Below, one piece after another: positions 10,585 through 20,461 of a stretch of 64,000 bases of DNA. Positions within the stretch are counted from its first letter, which is position 1; each line of letters opens with the position of its first letter. Source of the DNA: Pictodentalium vernedei. Its lineage: Eukaryota > Mollusca > Scaphopoda > Dentaliida > Dentaliidae. Under the pieces are notes generated by a model. The model did no database searches. It had not been told where the DNA came from and worked only from the letters and a program-made list of their open reading frames with translations. The stretch spans positions 62,001 to 126,000 of the forward strand of contig JAUFNR010000061.1 of NCBI GenBank assembly GCA_031216915.1, written 5' to 3'. Position numbers and translations under genes: made by a program.

Positions 10585-12291
10585 TCATAAATCTAGGCGA
10601 TTTACTGGCTTAACAATTCTACCAAATCTTGTTTTGAGAGAGGGCATACATGTACCAGAATTGACAACCTGCCGAGGTGATCTTGGAAGCTCATTAACAA
10701 TCTGCTGAGGTGACCTTGGAAGCTCATTAACAATCTGCTGAGGAGACCTTGGATGCTCATTAACTTCCCCTGGTACATGATTATCAGTTATCTCAGGTGA
10801 ATTTACATTTGAATCTGAATTAACATCATCAGCTAGAACACCTGTGTTCCCAGACAGAAGTTCATCCACAATATCGCCATGGCCGTCTTGATTATCTGAT
10901 TCAATACTACCATGACTACACTGTGATAAGAACTTTGAATTCCGCTGATAATTACCTGAGGGTGTATTGACCGTGAAGGAACGAGGTCTTGGACCTTTTT
11001 GTATTATCTCACCATGAGAGTTTAAATCTTTGATGAACACTTGTTCACCTGTGGCTAATTCCGGTCGAATTCTAGCTTTATGTTTTGCATCGTAATTCTG
11101 CTTGGACTTAATTCTTTGCTTTGTCTCAAAATATCTGAGCTCCCCGAGTTTGGGCTGACTAGGAAAAAGTTGCTCTTGCATGACTGGTAATCTTGTCCTT
11201 ATTTTACGCCCAAACAACAACTCCGCTGGGCTATAGCCATTGGCAAGAGGTGTTGCTCGATACGACAACAAGGCCAAGTTCTGATCCTTTGATTTCTTAA
11301 GTAATCTCTTAACCGTCTTTACTGCTATCTCCACTTCCCCATTGGACTGGCTGTATAAGGGACTAATCGTTATGTGAAAAAATCCATAAGACTCTGAAAA
11401 TGTTTTGAATTCGTGACAAGAGAACTGAGGACCATTATCAGATCGGAAAATGTTTGGTATGCCATGTCGTGCAAAAATGATCTTTAAATGTGCAATAACA
11501 TTTGAAGACTTTGTGCTCTTCCCAAGATTTACAATTTCAATATAGCGGGAATAATAGTCCACTACAATCAAATAATTATCCCCATGTAAATAAAACAAAT
11601 CAGCTCCTAATTTTTGCCACGGTCGACTTGGAAATTCTGAAGGCATCATAGGTTCAATTACCCCTTGACGTTCATGTACACAAATAGGGCATTTGTAGAC
11701 CAGATCTGAAATGTGCCCACTTAACCCAGGCCACCACACAGAACATTTAGCTCTCTCTCTACACTTAGTTACACCTTGATGACCTTCATGAATGAAGTCT
11801 AAAACTTCTAATCGCAACTTACTAGGAATTATTACTCTACTTCCCCTCATCAAAATGCCATTAGTGTAAGAAATTTCAGGTCTGAATGGATAATATGCTT
11901 TAATAGGACCTGGAATAAATGATTTTTCTGGCCAACCTTGACTACAATAATGAATTAACTTGGAACAAATGACATCTGTATCCTGTTCCTTCTGTATTTT
12001 GATCATATATGGGCTTTTTATGGGTAACTGTTCTATAACACTGCTAATATATGCATCCACATTCCTACAAAACCGCTTGGTATCATTGTCGGTGACAGAG
12101 TCAATTGGAGCTCTTGATAACAGATCTGGAATTGTCAAATTTTTTCCAGGGATATGAGATATTGTAAACTTATATCTCATCAACCGAATACGAAAGCGCT
12201 GAATTCTAGGCGTAAGCTCATTCAAATCTTTCTTACCTAACAATGACACAAGTGGCTTTGAATCGGTTTCAATATAAAATTGGAAGTCCAA
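10585..12291 (-). pseudogene. Element C RNase H end and integrase
   Basis: It opens with the end of RNase H (FQFYIETDSKPLVSLLGKKD) and continues into integrase: a zinc-binding HHCC region (HEGHQGVTKCRERAKCSVWW, CPICVHERQG) and a DDE core (LGADLFYL, FRSDNGPQFS, SQSNGEVEIAVK). The C-terminal tail carries three short repeats of NELPRSPQQIV. Fossil copy. Confidence 0.88.
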
Positions 12292-13441
12292 TTAAGAGAT
12301 GTGCAAAAGTTTCGCACGCCCAAACTATGCCAAGTGCTTCTCTCTCTATGGGGGCGTAATTTGATTCTGTTTTTGTCAGTGAACGTGAAGCACAAAAGAC
12401 AATTCTATATTCCCCATCAGGTTGTTTTTGTGATAATGTGGCCCCAATGCCTAATAAAGAACAATCAGCTGAGATTCTTGTTTCTAGATTAGGGTCATAT
12501 AAGGCAAGGCAAGGTGGATGAGAACAAATGGCCTTAATCTTATCGAATGCTTTAGTATGATTTTCCTCCCAAACCCAGGTTTTATTTTTTTGAAGCAATT
12601 CCCGAATTGGGGCACTTGTATTTGATAAGTCAGGAGAAAATTTAGCAAACTGATTTACCATGCCAAGAAATCTGCGAATGTCATGAATGTTTGTCGGTTG
12701 AGGCATCTCCGAAATTGCTGCTATTTTCTTGGGATCTGCAATTATCCCAAATTCAGAAACAATATGTCCGACGAAGTTAACTGATTTTCTACTGATTTCC
12801 CATTTATCCTCATTGAGAGTTACATGAGCCTTCTCCAACTTTCGGAGAACCCGCTCTAAACGTATATCATGTAACGTTTGATTTGGAGCATGAACTAAAA
12901 TATCATCAAATATCACTTCAATGCCTTCAATGCCATCCAAAATTTGGGACAGGCGCCTTTGGGCGTGCTCAGGTGCTGAAGTGATTCCCATTGGGAGTCT
13001 CTTGAAAGCATATCTGCCAAATGGTGTTATAAATGTTGTAAGTAATTGTGAATTCTCATGTAAATTTATCTGGTGAAAATAGGAATTTGCATCAAGCTTG
13101 GAAAAGACCTTTGCTCCCGGCAGCCTACTCAAAACTTCATTGACACTTGGTGTAGTGTATTTTTCACTACGCACAAATGCATTGAGTCTTGAATAGTCCA
13201 CACAGATACGCACATCAACAATATTGTGGTTTTTGTCATACTTCGGTACTGGCACCATAGGGGCGCACCAATCAGTTGGCTCAGTCACCTTGTATATGAC
13301 ATTATCATTTTCAAGCTTATTTAGTTTTTGCTTAATTGTCTGATACAAAGGTATTGAGGCAACTTTCCTTGGTGCATTTACTGCATATGGAATAGCTTGT
13401 TCCTGTAATCTAATTTCATAATTCCCCTCTAATTTTCCCAA
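12269..13441 (-). pseudogene. Element C reverse transcriptase and RNase H start
   Basis: Gypsy-type reverse transcriptase: DVRICVDYSRLNAFV, VFSKLDANSYFHQI, YAFKRLPMGITSAPE and the active-site box VIFDDILVHAP (FDDI in place of the more usual YVDD or FIDD), then GHIVSEFGI and the RNase H start (RISADCSLLGIGATLSQ). Fossil copy, closest in style to the K02A2.6-like Gypsy group; this is inferred from motifs only. Confidence 0.88.
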
Positions 13442-13941
13442 ACCTTGGAATAATTTAGGATGTTTTTTTTCAACTCACACATTATTTACTATTTTGACAA
13501 TATCAAGTGCAGATATCGCTGGCTTTCCCAGCAATGATTTTGTGCAATTTATCACGACATAGAATGTTTACTTTGACTTCAATGAATTAGTTCTCAGGTG
13601 AGCTGTAAAATGTCCAATGCAATCCAGTTTGGAATTATTGGCAGAGAATAGTAGGTTATCTGCAGGAAGTAATTTCACATAGAGTTTACGAGCAATTAGC
13701 TTCTGGAATTATGCTGACATCAGCCCCTGTGTCAATTGTGAAGTCTATGTCATGTTTATTTAGTTTCAAGCTGATATTCCATTGTTTATCAAAATCTTGT
13801 GACATATTTTCAGTTTGTATTTTTCCAATGAATGCAAAATTTGCTGATTCTTCGGTTTCATCATTTGATGACTCTGAACTTGACTGATTATCTTCCCTAT
13901 CATGAGGTTCACTGACTGTCTCATTTCCCTAATCTGCTTAC

Positions 13942-14742
13942 TCATGCAAAATATTTGGCCCAGTGTCCACGCACAGAACATTTTGCACATGAGCTAAATC
14001 GAGCAGGACATATTCGTTTGGGATGTGCCGGCTTATTTCCACACCGTTTACATACAGTCTGATCTGAATGATGAAATTGTTCCAAATAATTACCTCTAGC
14101 AGAGGTGAATTGTGGCTTCTTTTTTGTCTTCTTTGCAACAAAATCTATGTCAACTTTGGCTGCACATTCATCCTGTTCCTTTGCTAGGATAGAATGCTCG
14201 CGTTTCACTTGTTCATTCAAACGAGCTGCTTGTTTGGCTTTTATTAGTGTAAGTTCACTATCCAACTGAAGTTTTTGTTGTAATTTTACGTCTCTTATGC
14301 CAACCACTATACGGTCTCGTATGAGTTCTTCTTTGAGATTCCCATAATTACAGTGTTCAGCTGCCAGATACAATCTGGTTATGAATTGGTCTACTGATTC
14401 ACCTTCCTGTTGTGAACATTTGTTAAAAATGGCCCGTTCATAAATAATATTTCGACGGGCGATGAAATGGTCTTGAAAAGCAGTTTTTACTACTTCATAT
14501 GTTGGCCACGGTGTTAGAGGCTGTTCATCATCACCCACTAGTGCTTCAGGTAGTTTAATACTATTTAAGATATCTTCAGCCTTTTCACCCATGAAATATA
14601 CTAAAGTGTCTATTTGTATTGATTGCGGTTTTTCGTTCAGTCCACTCGCCGAGCGGTATCTGTCGAAGCGCTTACTCCACGCTTCCCACTCTTCTGACTT
14701 GAAGGTGAACTCCGTCGGCGGCTTAATATGTAAATCTGCCAT
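13942..14742 (-). pseudogene. gag: Element C gag
   Basis: It begins with MADLHIKPPTEFTF just downstream of the primer-binding site and contains the usual Gypsy gag block (FNKCSQQEGESVDQFITRLY, LRDRIVVGIRDVKLQQKL in style) and a paired Cys/His zinc-knuckle region (CKRCGNKPAHPKRICP, CAKCSVRGHWAK). The protease region lies between about 13450 and 13940. Fossil copy. Confidence 0.85.
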
Positions 14743-14754
14743 CTTCTGACACCA

Positions 14755-14927
14755 TGTGATGAGATTCAAATAGTAATAATAATATATAAGCATAAGTGTA
14801 ACTTTGATAACTTTTATTCTGCTTTATAATTTCGTCATTCCAACTCTCGAAACACATAATCTCGAACCCTCGTCTATCTACAGCAAACGGTCCTACTAAA
14901 CATATGCCCATTATATATACCATAACA
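14755..14927 (-). repeat. Element C LTR (5' LTR in element orientation)
   Basis: 173 bp, TG..CA ends, nearly identical to the partner at 10391-10577. The primer-binding-site-like sequence starts at the next base inside. Confidence 0.92.
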
Positions 14928-15412
14928 GATGCCTCTTCCTGTAATGTTTATATTTACCCCCAAATACTCGTAATCACCCGTCTCTCCTACACCGAGAAGT
15001 TTGCTGCTCCCTTCCGGAATGCAGAACTCACCCACTCTCCACCTTCGAGTGGGGTCCACTTTGCGGCCCACAGGTATAACTTTGCTCTTGCTTTCATTAA
15101 GTTCGAGTCTCCATTTGCTCCCATATTTCCCAACAGTTCCCGGCATTTTCGTTAGCTCCTCTTCGCTTTCTGACACTAAAACCATATCGTCTGCAAAAAA
15201 TAGCCCTGGGATCTTCAAGTCCCCAACTGCTACCTCCTCATCGCTACGCAGGAGTTCATCTCCTAAACCTTTGATGTACAATGCAAACAGAATTGGCGAA
15301 AGGATACACCCCTGTTTTAGGCCTATCTCCATAGGCACACGTTTTGTTGTAATGTTTCCCAGGCTAAGTTCACTCTGTACATCTTTATATAATGCTTTCA
15401 TAATTCCAACAA
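14928..15412 (-). pseudogene. LINE copy 1: reverse transcriptase palm region
   Basis: It encodes GLKQGCILSPILFALYIKGL, then the catalytic PGLFFADDMVLVSESE (FADD near 15190) and ETGDYEYLGVNINITGRG, all clearly paralogous to copy 2. The left edge is the insertion point of element C; the right edge is the SINE at 15426. Confidence 0.88.
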
Positions 15413-15425
15413 ACTCGCCTCCTAA

Positions 15426-15727
15426 TCCCACCTGCGGCAACCGCGTTGTGTCCTTGGGCAAGACACTTCACCCCGATTGCCTACATGGGGGCACGATGAC
15501 GCTGTGTACTGAGGCGTACTGCACGTCGATGGTGCGCATGTCTTCAACCAATCTAACCCTGCCTGTGCTGCGGTGCCGATTTCAGAGTTACGATGTTGGA
15601 GAGCTGACAGCTGCTCGTCGTTGCTCGGTGGTTCTCTCCGGGTACTCCGGCTTCCTCCACCCGTAAAACTGTCACGGTCACGATTAGCCATTGTGCATAA
15701 GTATGTGACCTTAAACACCAATAAATA
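15426..15727 (+). mobile_element. tRNA-derived SINE, 5'-truncated
   Basis: A 13-bp target duplication ACTCGCCTCCTAA flanks it (15413-15425 and 15728-15740). The body starts TCCCACCTGCGGCAACCGCG, includes TTGTGTCCTTGGGCAAGACA, CTCCGGCTTCCTCCACCC and TGTGACCTTAAACACC, and ends in (AATA). The tRNA head is missing except for its final bases. It inserted into LINE copy 1. Confidence 0.9.
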
Positions 15728-15740
15728 ACTCGCCTCCTAA

Positions 15741-16333
15741 GCCCAGAGCCTCCAGCTTGCGCCACATACCCTCCCTCCATACTCTATCGTATGCCTTTTT
15801 GACATCCAAAAAGGCCATAAACATCTTTTTCTTTTTTGTTTTCGCGGATTCTATCATTTGGGATAGCGTGAAAAGATGGTCAGTTACTCTCCTTCCCTTC
15901 CTGAAGCCGTTCTGGATTTCTCCCAAAAAACCCTTCTCTTCAATCACCTCCTCTAGTCTCCCATAAAGGACTTTACAGAAAACCTTTCCAATGTTGCTAC
16001 TGACAGAGATCCCTCGATAGTTATCCAAAACGTCTTTTCCCCCTTTTTGTGAATAAATGTCACTTTGCTTTCTCTCCATCCCCTTGGGACCTCTTGATTT
16101 TCTATGGCTAGATTGAATAGGGCAGTTAGGCTTTCCACGAGTTCCTCTCCCCCTTTTTTGATAAACTCGTTAGGAATTTCATCCACTCCTACCGCTTTTC
16201 CATCCCTTAATTTTGTTATCACCTTTCGCGCCTCCTCCGTTTTAATTTCGCTGCACACGAAGTTCGACAGGTTTTCCTCGACCTGATTCGGACACTCAAG
16301 TGTGCTTCCCATGCCCCATCGCTTATCGTTTAC
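15741..16333 (-). pseudogene. LINE copy 1: reverse transcriptase N-terminal region
   Basis: It encodes EENLSNFVCSEIKTEEARKV, GKAVGVDEIPNEFIKKGGEE, a frame change near 16020, then DNYRGISVSSNIGKVFCKVL, GEIQNGFRKGRRVTDHLFTL and FMAFLDVKKAYDRVW. These correspond to RT motifs 1-3 and align with copy 2. Confidence 0.88.
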
Positions 16334-16648
16334 GCTGCAAGCCGAGAGGTCCTCGGTTCGAATCCCACCTGCGGCAACCGCGTTGTGTCCTTGGGCAAGA
16401 CACTTCACCCCGATTGCCTACATGGGGCCACGACGACGCTGTGTTCTGAGGCGTACTGCACGTCGATGGTGCGCATGTCTTCAACCAATCTAACCCTGCC
16501 TGTGCTGCGGTGCAGAGTTCAGAGTTACGATGTTGGAGAGCTGACAGCTGCTCGGTGGTTCTCTCCGGGTACTCCGGCTTCCTCCACCCGTAAAACTGTC
16601 ACGGTCACGATTAGCCATTGTGCATAAGTATGTGACATTAAACACCAA

Positions 16649-16681
<33 letters not shown>
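16334..16681 (+). mobile_element. tRNA-derived SINE, second copy in LINE 1
   Basis: It begins CGCTGCAAGCCGAGAGGTC and keeps the B-box-like GGTTCGAATCCC of the tRNA head. The body matches the copy at 15426-15727, and the tail is (AAAT)n over 16650-16681. The LINE sequence on its two sides is not contiguous when compared with copy 2: about 570 bp of LINE are missing, and no clear target duplication is visible. Confidence 0.88.
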
Positions 16682-16682
<1 letters not shown>

Positions 16683-16684
<2 letters not shown>

Positions 16685-17472
16685 ATTGAATTCCCAAATC
16701 TCCTTAAAGCTTCCTTTGCTTTTTATTAGATTTTTGGCCCTGATCGTCACTGTAATCAAGTTGTGATCACTATCCACCTCCATTTTACCCTCATCATCCA
16801 CTTCCACCCCTATCACCTCGCTCCATACATTAATATCTGTGAGGATGTAGTCGATTATTGATTTTCTGTCGTTCCTCTCCCAGGTTCATTTCCCCTTACA
16901 CCTCGCGTCCCTGTTCAGAATCTTCACACCGAGCTCGTTTGTGAAGTTCAACAGCTTCCTTCCATTCCCGTTGACCTTATTGTCCCCACTCTCTATGCCT
17001 TCTTCATCATTACCTATGTGGCCATTACAGTCACCCATCAGAATTATACCGAGCCCCTTGTTTTGTAATTCGGTGATATTGGCCCTTAGTGTTGATTATA
17101 TCGAATCATTCCATTCGGGTTTGCTTCCCTCCACCGTACAATACACAACCCAAGGGCAATACTTTTGTTTTTTAGACTGATCCTTACCCATCCAATTTCT
17201 TTCGATACCTCAGCCGGGGTGCTGATGTTTTCCAGGTCTGTGATCAGTGACGGTTTTTAATCCTCTTTAATGTACATGCCTACCCCTCCCCCATTTTTCT
17301 GGCCTTCCGTTCGCCCTACACCTATCCATACGTACCCCCTTACTTGGTCTACCCGTTCCTCGTGTCTTACCCACGTTTCGCTTAAACACATGACGTCAAA
17401 CTCCTCTGCCTCGATCAATGTAGCAATTTCACTTACTTTCCGGTGGAGACCCTGGATGTTGCTATAACCCAC
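16683..17472 (-). pseudogene. LINE copy 1: endonuclease region
   Basis: An APE-type endonuclease in pieces: GYSNIQGLHRKVSEI and FDVMCLSETWV (17472-17380), GGGVGMYIKED (near 17260), and toward 16690 the SDHNLITVTI box with FKEIWEFN. It aligns with copy 2 throughout. The LINE 5' end is at about 17478, so ORF1 is absent. Confidence 0.85.
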
Positions 17473-17609
17473 TTTCAGGGTATCAAGACTGAATCAGTTA
17501 GTGATGTTACGGTGATCGGAATCAGGATCGGTTATCGACCGATAACAGCCCATCGGAAAAACATTGACCTCGCACTTGAATATCGGCTTTTGCCAATTAG
17601 GAAAAAAAA

Positions 17610-18400
17610 AATTGGTTACTGATGTTCCGAGCTGTATAGTTTTTGGTGTAAATCTGTTATTTTGATCCTGAGATTTTAACCCTTTATCTTTTAAATTGAA
17701 AATTCCTCCAATGCCTTTGGCATTCGATAACTTGAAAAATATTGCTTGGATTGTCAAGTTACTTTCTATTTGTGTTCAGGTTACTGATGTGCCGAGCTGT
17801 ATAGTTTTGGTGTAAGTCTGATAATTTGATCCCGAGATATTAACCCTTTATCCTTCAAATTGAAAATTCCTCCAATCTCTTTGGCATTCGAAAACGTGAA
17901 AAATATTGCTTGGATTGTCAAGTTACTTTATATTTGTGTTCAGGTTACTGATGTGCCAAGCTGTATAGTTTTTGGTGTAAATCGGATAATTTGATCCTGA
18001 GATATTAACCCTTTATCTTTCAAATAGAAAAATCCTCCAGTCCCTTTGGCATGAGATAACTCAAAAAATATCAATCCGTTTGTCATGTTACTTCATATAT
18101 GTGTTCAGGTTACTGATGTGCCAAGCTGTATATAGTTTTTGGTGTAAATCTGATAATTTGATCGTGTGATATTAACCCTTTATCCTTCAAATTGAGAACT
18201 CCTCCAATCCATTTCTTCGGCATGCGATAACTCAAAAAATATTAATCTGCTTATCAGGTTACTTTATATATGTATTCAGGTTACTGATGTGTTGTGCTGT
18301 ATGGTTTTTTATGTAAATCTGATAATTTGATCCGGAGATATTAACCATTTATCCATCAAATTAGGCACTCCTTCAATCCATTTCTTTATGTGCCCATACC
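17610..18400. repeat. Tandem array, about 5 units of 166 bp
   Basis: The unit begins GGTTACTGATGTGCCGAGCTG (near 17611, 17778, 17943, 18108 and 18279) and contains TAACCCTTTATCYTTCAAAT and CCTCCAATCCCTTTGGCAT. Units diverge progressively toward the right end, so the array is not recently homogenised. Confidence 0.8.
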
Positions 18401-19717
18401 ATATATGGTGTACATAATGTCGGTATCCAGGGTGGCCCTCCATCATATAGCTTTCTTCTAGTTGTGCGTATGGGTACACATCTGACGATTTCATCTTCCC
18501 ATTTTTTAATATTTGAACAGGTAAGAGCATTTCCCCGACATAAACCATCGTAAATAGAGTTGTGCTTGGATGTGGATTATGGATTTCGGATGCATTCTGA
18601 ATTTCGCAGAGTTGTTCGATCTGTGTACAGAGTATTTCCAATCATGTGCTTCTGTATGAGAAATTGAGAATACACACTGGAGAGTTGATTAAGTGGAAGA
18701 CAGACAAGGACGTGCAATAGGGAAATGACAATTTGGAACCATAACAATTCAACACCAGTTTTGAGTTTTCTGTGTGTTTCGGCCCTAGCGTCAGGACGAT
18801 TCAGCAACCTTAATATCAAAGTGTTGTTATTTTGTCCACATGAAAATAACGATTTAAACTTTTCAGAGTCCTGGTAATTTTTCTTTGATTGACATTCTCG
18901 AAGATAGTGACAAATGTATCGGATAAAAACACAGCATTTTATTTATCTGATAAATTTGTCACATTCATTAAGAATGTCAACTATAAACATCACAACACTG
19001 CCAAGCATAAAATTATTTAGGCAATGACATAAGTCACATTCTAATTGCAAGCGGTGTAGTTTGGGAATCAGGTAGGCGAGACTAAATTCGTATTATGTTC
19101 TGAAAGTCATAAGGCCTAACCAAAGGGATTCGCAGGGAACGTGATGGACAGCTATTTTACGACAAACAAGATTCTGTAAATTGTCGCTAAATAACAAATA
19201 ATAACCAGTCAATCAAAGACCCAATGACTTCACTGCCACGTGTCTGATTTCTGCACTTGACAATCATCTTACTCTGTAGCCATGAATCAAATCAGCTCCT
19301 GTGATCTATCTGACAGTCTCTGCCCAGAATAAATCAAAGGCACCATAAGGCAGTGATATTGCATTGTGATGTGAGTAGGAATAAAACGCGACAGTGTGTT
19401 TACAGCTCTTTGATCTATCTTACTTCAAAGTTCAAAGTATTATAGTAGAAAGGGGAGGGTGGTCTTTCACTATATACCACACACGGCACACAGGGATAAT
19501 AATGTACCTGAACATCGGAATCGGAACCAGGAATCGGCCAATAACACATTCACATAATCAGAAATCGGTCCGATGGCAAATTTCGTTATCGGAAAATCAC
19601 TAGAATCAGTTTACCCCCTGGTGACCCAAACGGTCGTTCACCTCAAATCGAAAGGCCTGGAAACAGAAGACATACATGTACTTTGTGGGGTCACACATGT
19701 TTAGCACCTTAATAAAT
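18401..19717. other. Interval without recognised gene
   Basis: Apart from the foldback at 18889-18980 and the ATCGG-rich end near 19515-19610, nothing recognisable is seen. Open frames are short and lack motifs. Confidence 0.4.
18889..18980. repeat. Foldback/hairpin element of 92 bp
   Basis: The arms TTGACATTCT..GTGACAAAT.TATC.GATAAA and its reverse complement lie on either side of AACACAGCATTTTA, giving an imperfect hairpin almost 40 bp long per arm. No clear target duplication is visible. Confidence 0.65.
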
Positions 19718-20092
19718 GGGGGCGCAGTGGCATTGTGGTAACTGGTTCTCGTCAGATCACCAAAGTTAAAATGTATGATTGACCGTATGAGCGTTTGATT
19801 CAGGCTCCTGCGTTGTGTCCTTTGGCAAGACACTTAACCCCGATTGTTCACATGGGAGCACGATGGTGCCATGTACATGTACTGCCGAATATGCACACGT
19901 CTTTAACCAATCTAACCCTGCCTGTGCCCCAGGGCAGAGTTACGATGTTGGGGGGCTGGCAACTGCTCTTCATTGCTCGGTGGGTCTCTCAGGGTACTCC
20001 GGCTTCCTCCACCTATAAAACTATCACAGACACCATATGACCTTGGCTGCTAATGCATCGTTAAACCTTAATGAACTAAAATAAATAAAGAG
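19718..20092 (+). mobile_element. Divergent tRNA-derived SINE
   Basis: The head GGGGGCGCAGTGGCATTGTGG resembles a decayed tRNA A-box region. The body keeps GCGTTGTGTCCTTTGGCAAGACAC, ACCAATCTAACCCTGCCTGTG, CTCCGGCTTCCTCCACC and a C.TTAAACCTTAATGAACTAAAATAAATAAA tail. It is more diverged than the copies at 15.4, 16.3 and 50.4 kb, so it is older or from another subfamily. Confidence 0.7.
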
Positions 20093-20167
20093 CACCTTAA
20101 AACAGTAATTTGCCAAGTGACATTATTTGTGATAAAAGGAAATTAAAACATGGATTGATCTTAATAC

Positions 20168-20222
20168 TGTTGTATAATTGTGGTTAATTGATTTCGTGAA
20201 GATCAGTTGCCAAGATCCACTT
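20168..20222 (+). repeat. Element B 5' LTR, part 1
   Basis: It starts TGTTGTATAATTGTGGTTAA, corresponding to 36431 onward in the 3' LTR, and ends with CACTT, the target duplicated by element D. Confidence 0.9.
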
Positions 20223-20444
20223 TGTTATGTTTTGATGTTGGTAAGACCAGGATTTAACCAGATTAAATAAAATATAATAATGTAGTGATTGAACACGAAT
20301 CGCCTTTTATTTTCCAAAACCAAATAACACATGGGCGGAAGTTCCATTCCGCAAACAAAAGTAGGATCTGGAACTGGATCCTTCAAAATACAAAATATGA
20401 GTGGTCAGTCACACACCCGCTAATAAGTCTAACAGTCTATTACA
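20223..20444 (-). repeat. Element D LTR (3' LTR in element orientation)
   Basis: 222 bp; it pairs with 24710-24931 without a visible mismatch. In plus orientation it starts TGTTATGTTTTGATGTTGG and ends AGTCTATTACA. Confidence 0.95.
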
Positions 20445-20461
20445 CTTTCCCCCCTCTAGAA

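Larger units (their letters stand above)
10391..14927 (-). mobile_element. Element C: Ty3/Gypsy LTR retrotransposon, near-complete but broken
   Basis: LTRs at 10391-10577 and 14755-14927 are bounded by a 5-bp target duplication GATGC (10386-10390 and 14928-14932). In minus orientation the 5' LTR is followed immediately by TGGTGTCAGAAG, a primer-binding-site-like sequence resembling the tRNA-Leu type, and a purine tract ATGAGGGGGAA precedes the 3' LTR. Gag, protease remnant, reverse transcriptase, RNase H and integrase follow in Gypsy order. It is broken, with about three breaks. The LTRs differ by about two substitutions plus a 14-bp duplication, so insertion was recent. It sits inside LINE copy 1. 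Confidence 0.92.
9352..17478 (-). mobile_element. LINE copy 1 (APE-type non-LTR retrotransposon), 5'-truncated, with nested insertions
   Basis: Minus-strand LINE whose 3' end is at 9352, in a (TTA)n tail next to AGCCGCTGATTTGTCGCGG, the same terminus as LINE copy 2. Read from its 5' side: endonuclease (17472 to about 16690), reverse transcriptase (about 16333 to 14930) and a C-terminal Cys/His domain (10390 to 9550). It is interrupted by Gypsy element C (10391-14927) and by SINEs at 15426-15727 and 16334-16681. Compared with copy 2, about 190 residues of coding sequence between endonuclease and reverse transcriptase are missing at the second SINE. Several frame interruptions make it dead. Clade is uncertain: the (TTA)n tail and C-terminal domain suggest the I/Jockey-like group. 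Confidence 0.85.
17479..19610. mobile_element. Possible non-autonomous DNA transposon with ATCGG-rich ends
   Basis: The left end (CTGAATCAGTTAGTGATGTT, followed by repeated ATCGGA/TATCGG words) and the right end (reversed: ACTGATTCTAGTGATTTTCC, also followed by ATCGG words) look like imperfect terminal inverted repeats about 2.1 kb apart. In between lie a 166-bp tandem array and a foldback, with no transposase motif. A frame at 18309-18641 (minus, 110 codons) matches nothing I know. The boundary on the LINE side is approximate. Confidence 0.35.

Noticed and set aside
15001-15666. Plus-strand frame of 221 codons
   Set aside because: It is antisense to the LINE reverse transcriptase and runs into a SINE.
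18309-18641. Minus-strand frame of 110 codons as a gene
   Set aside because: No motif recognised, partly inside a tandem array; kept only as a note under the possible transposon.
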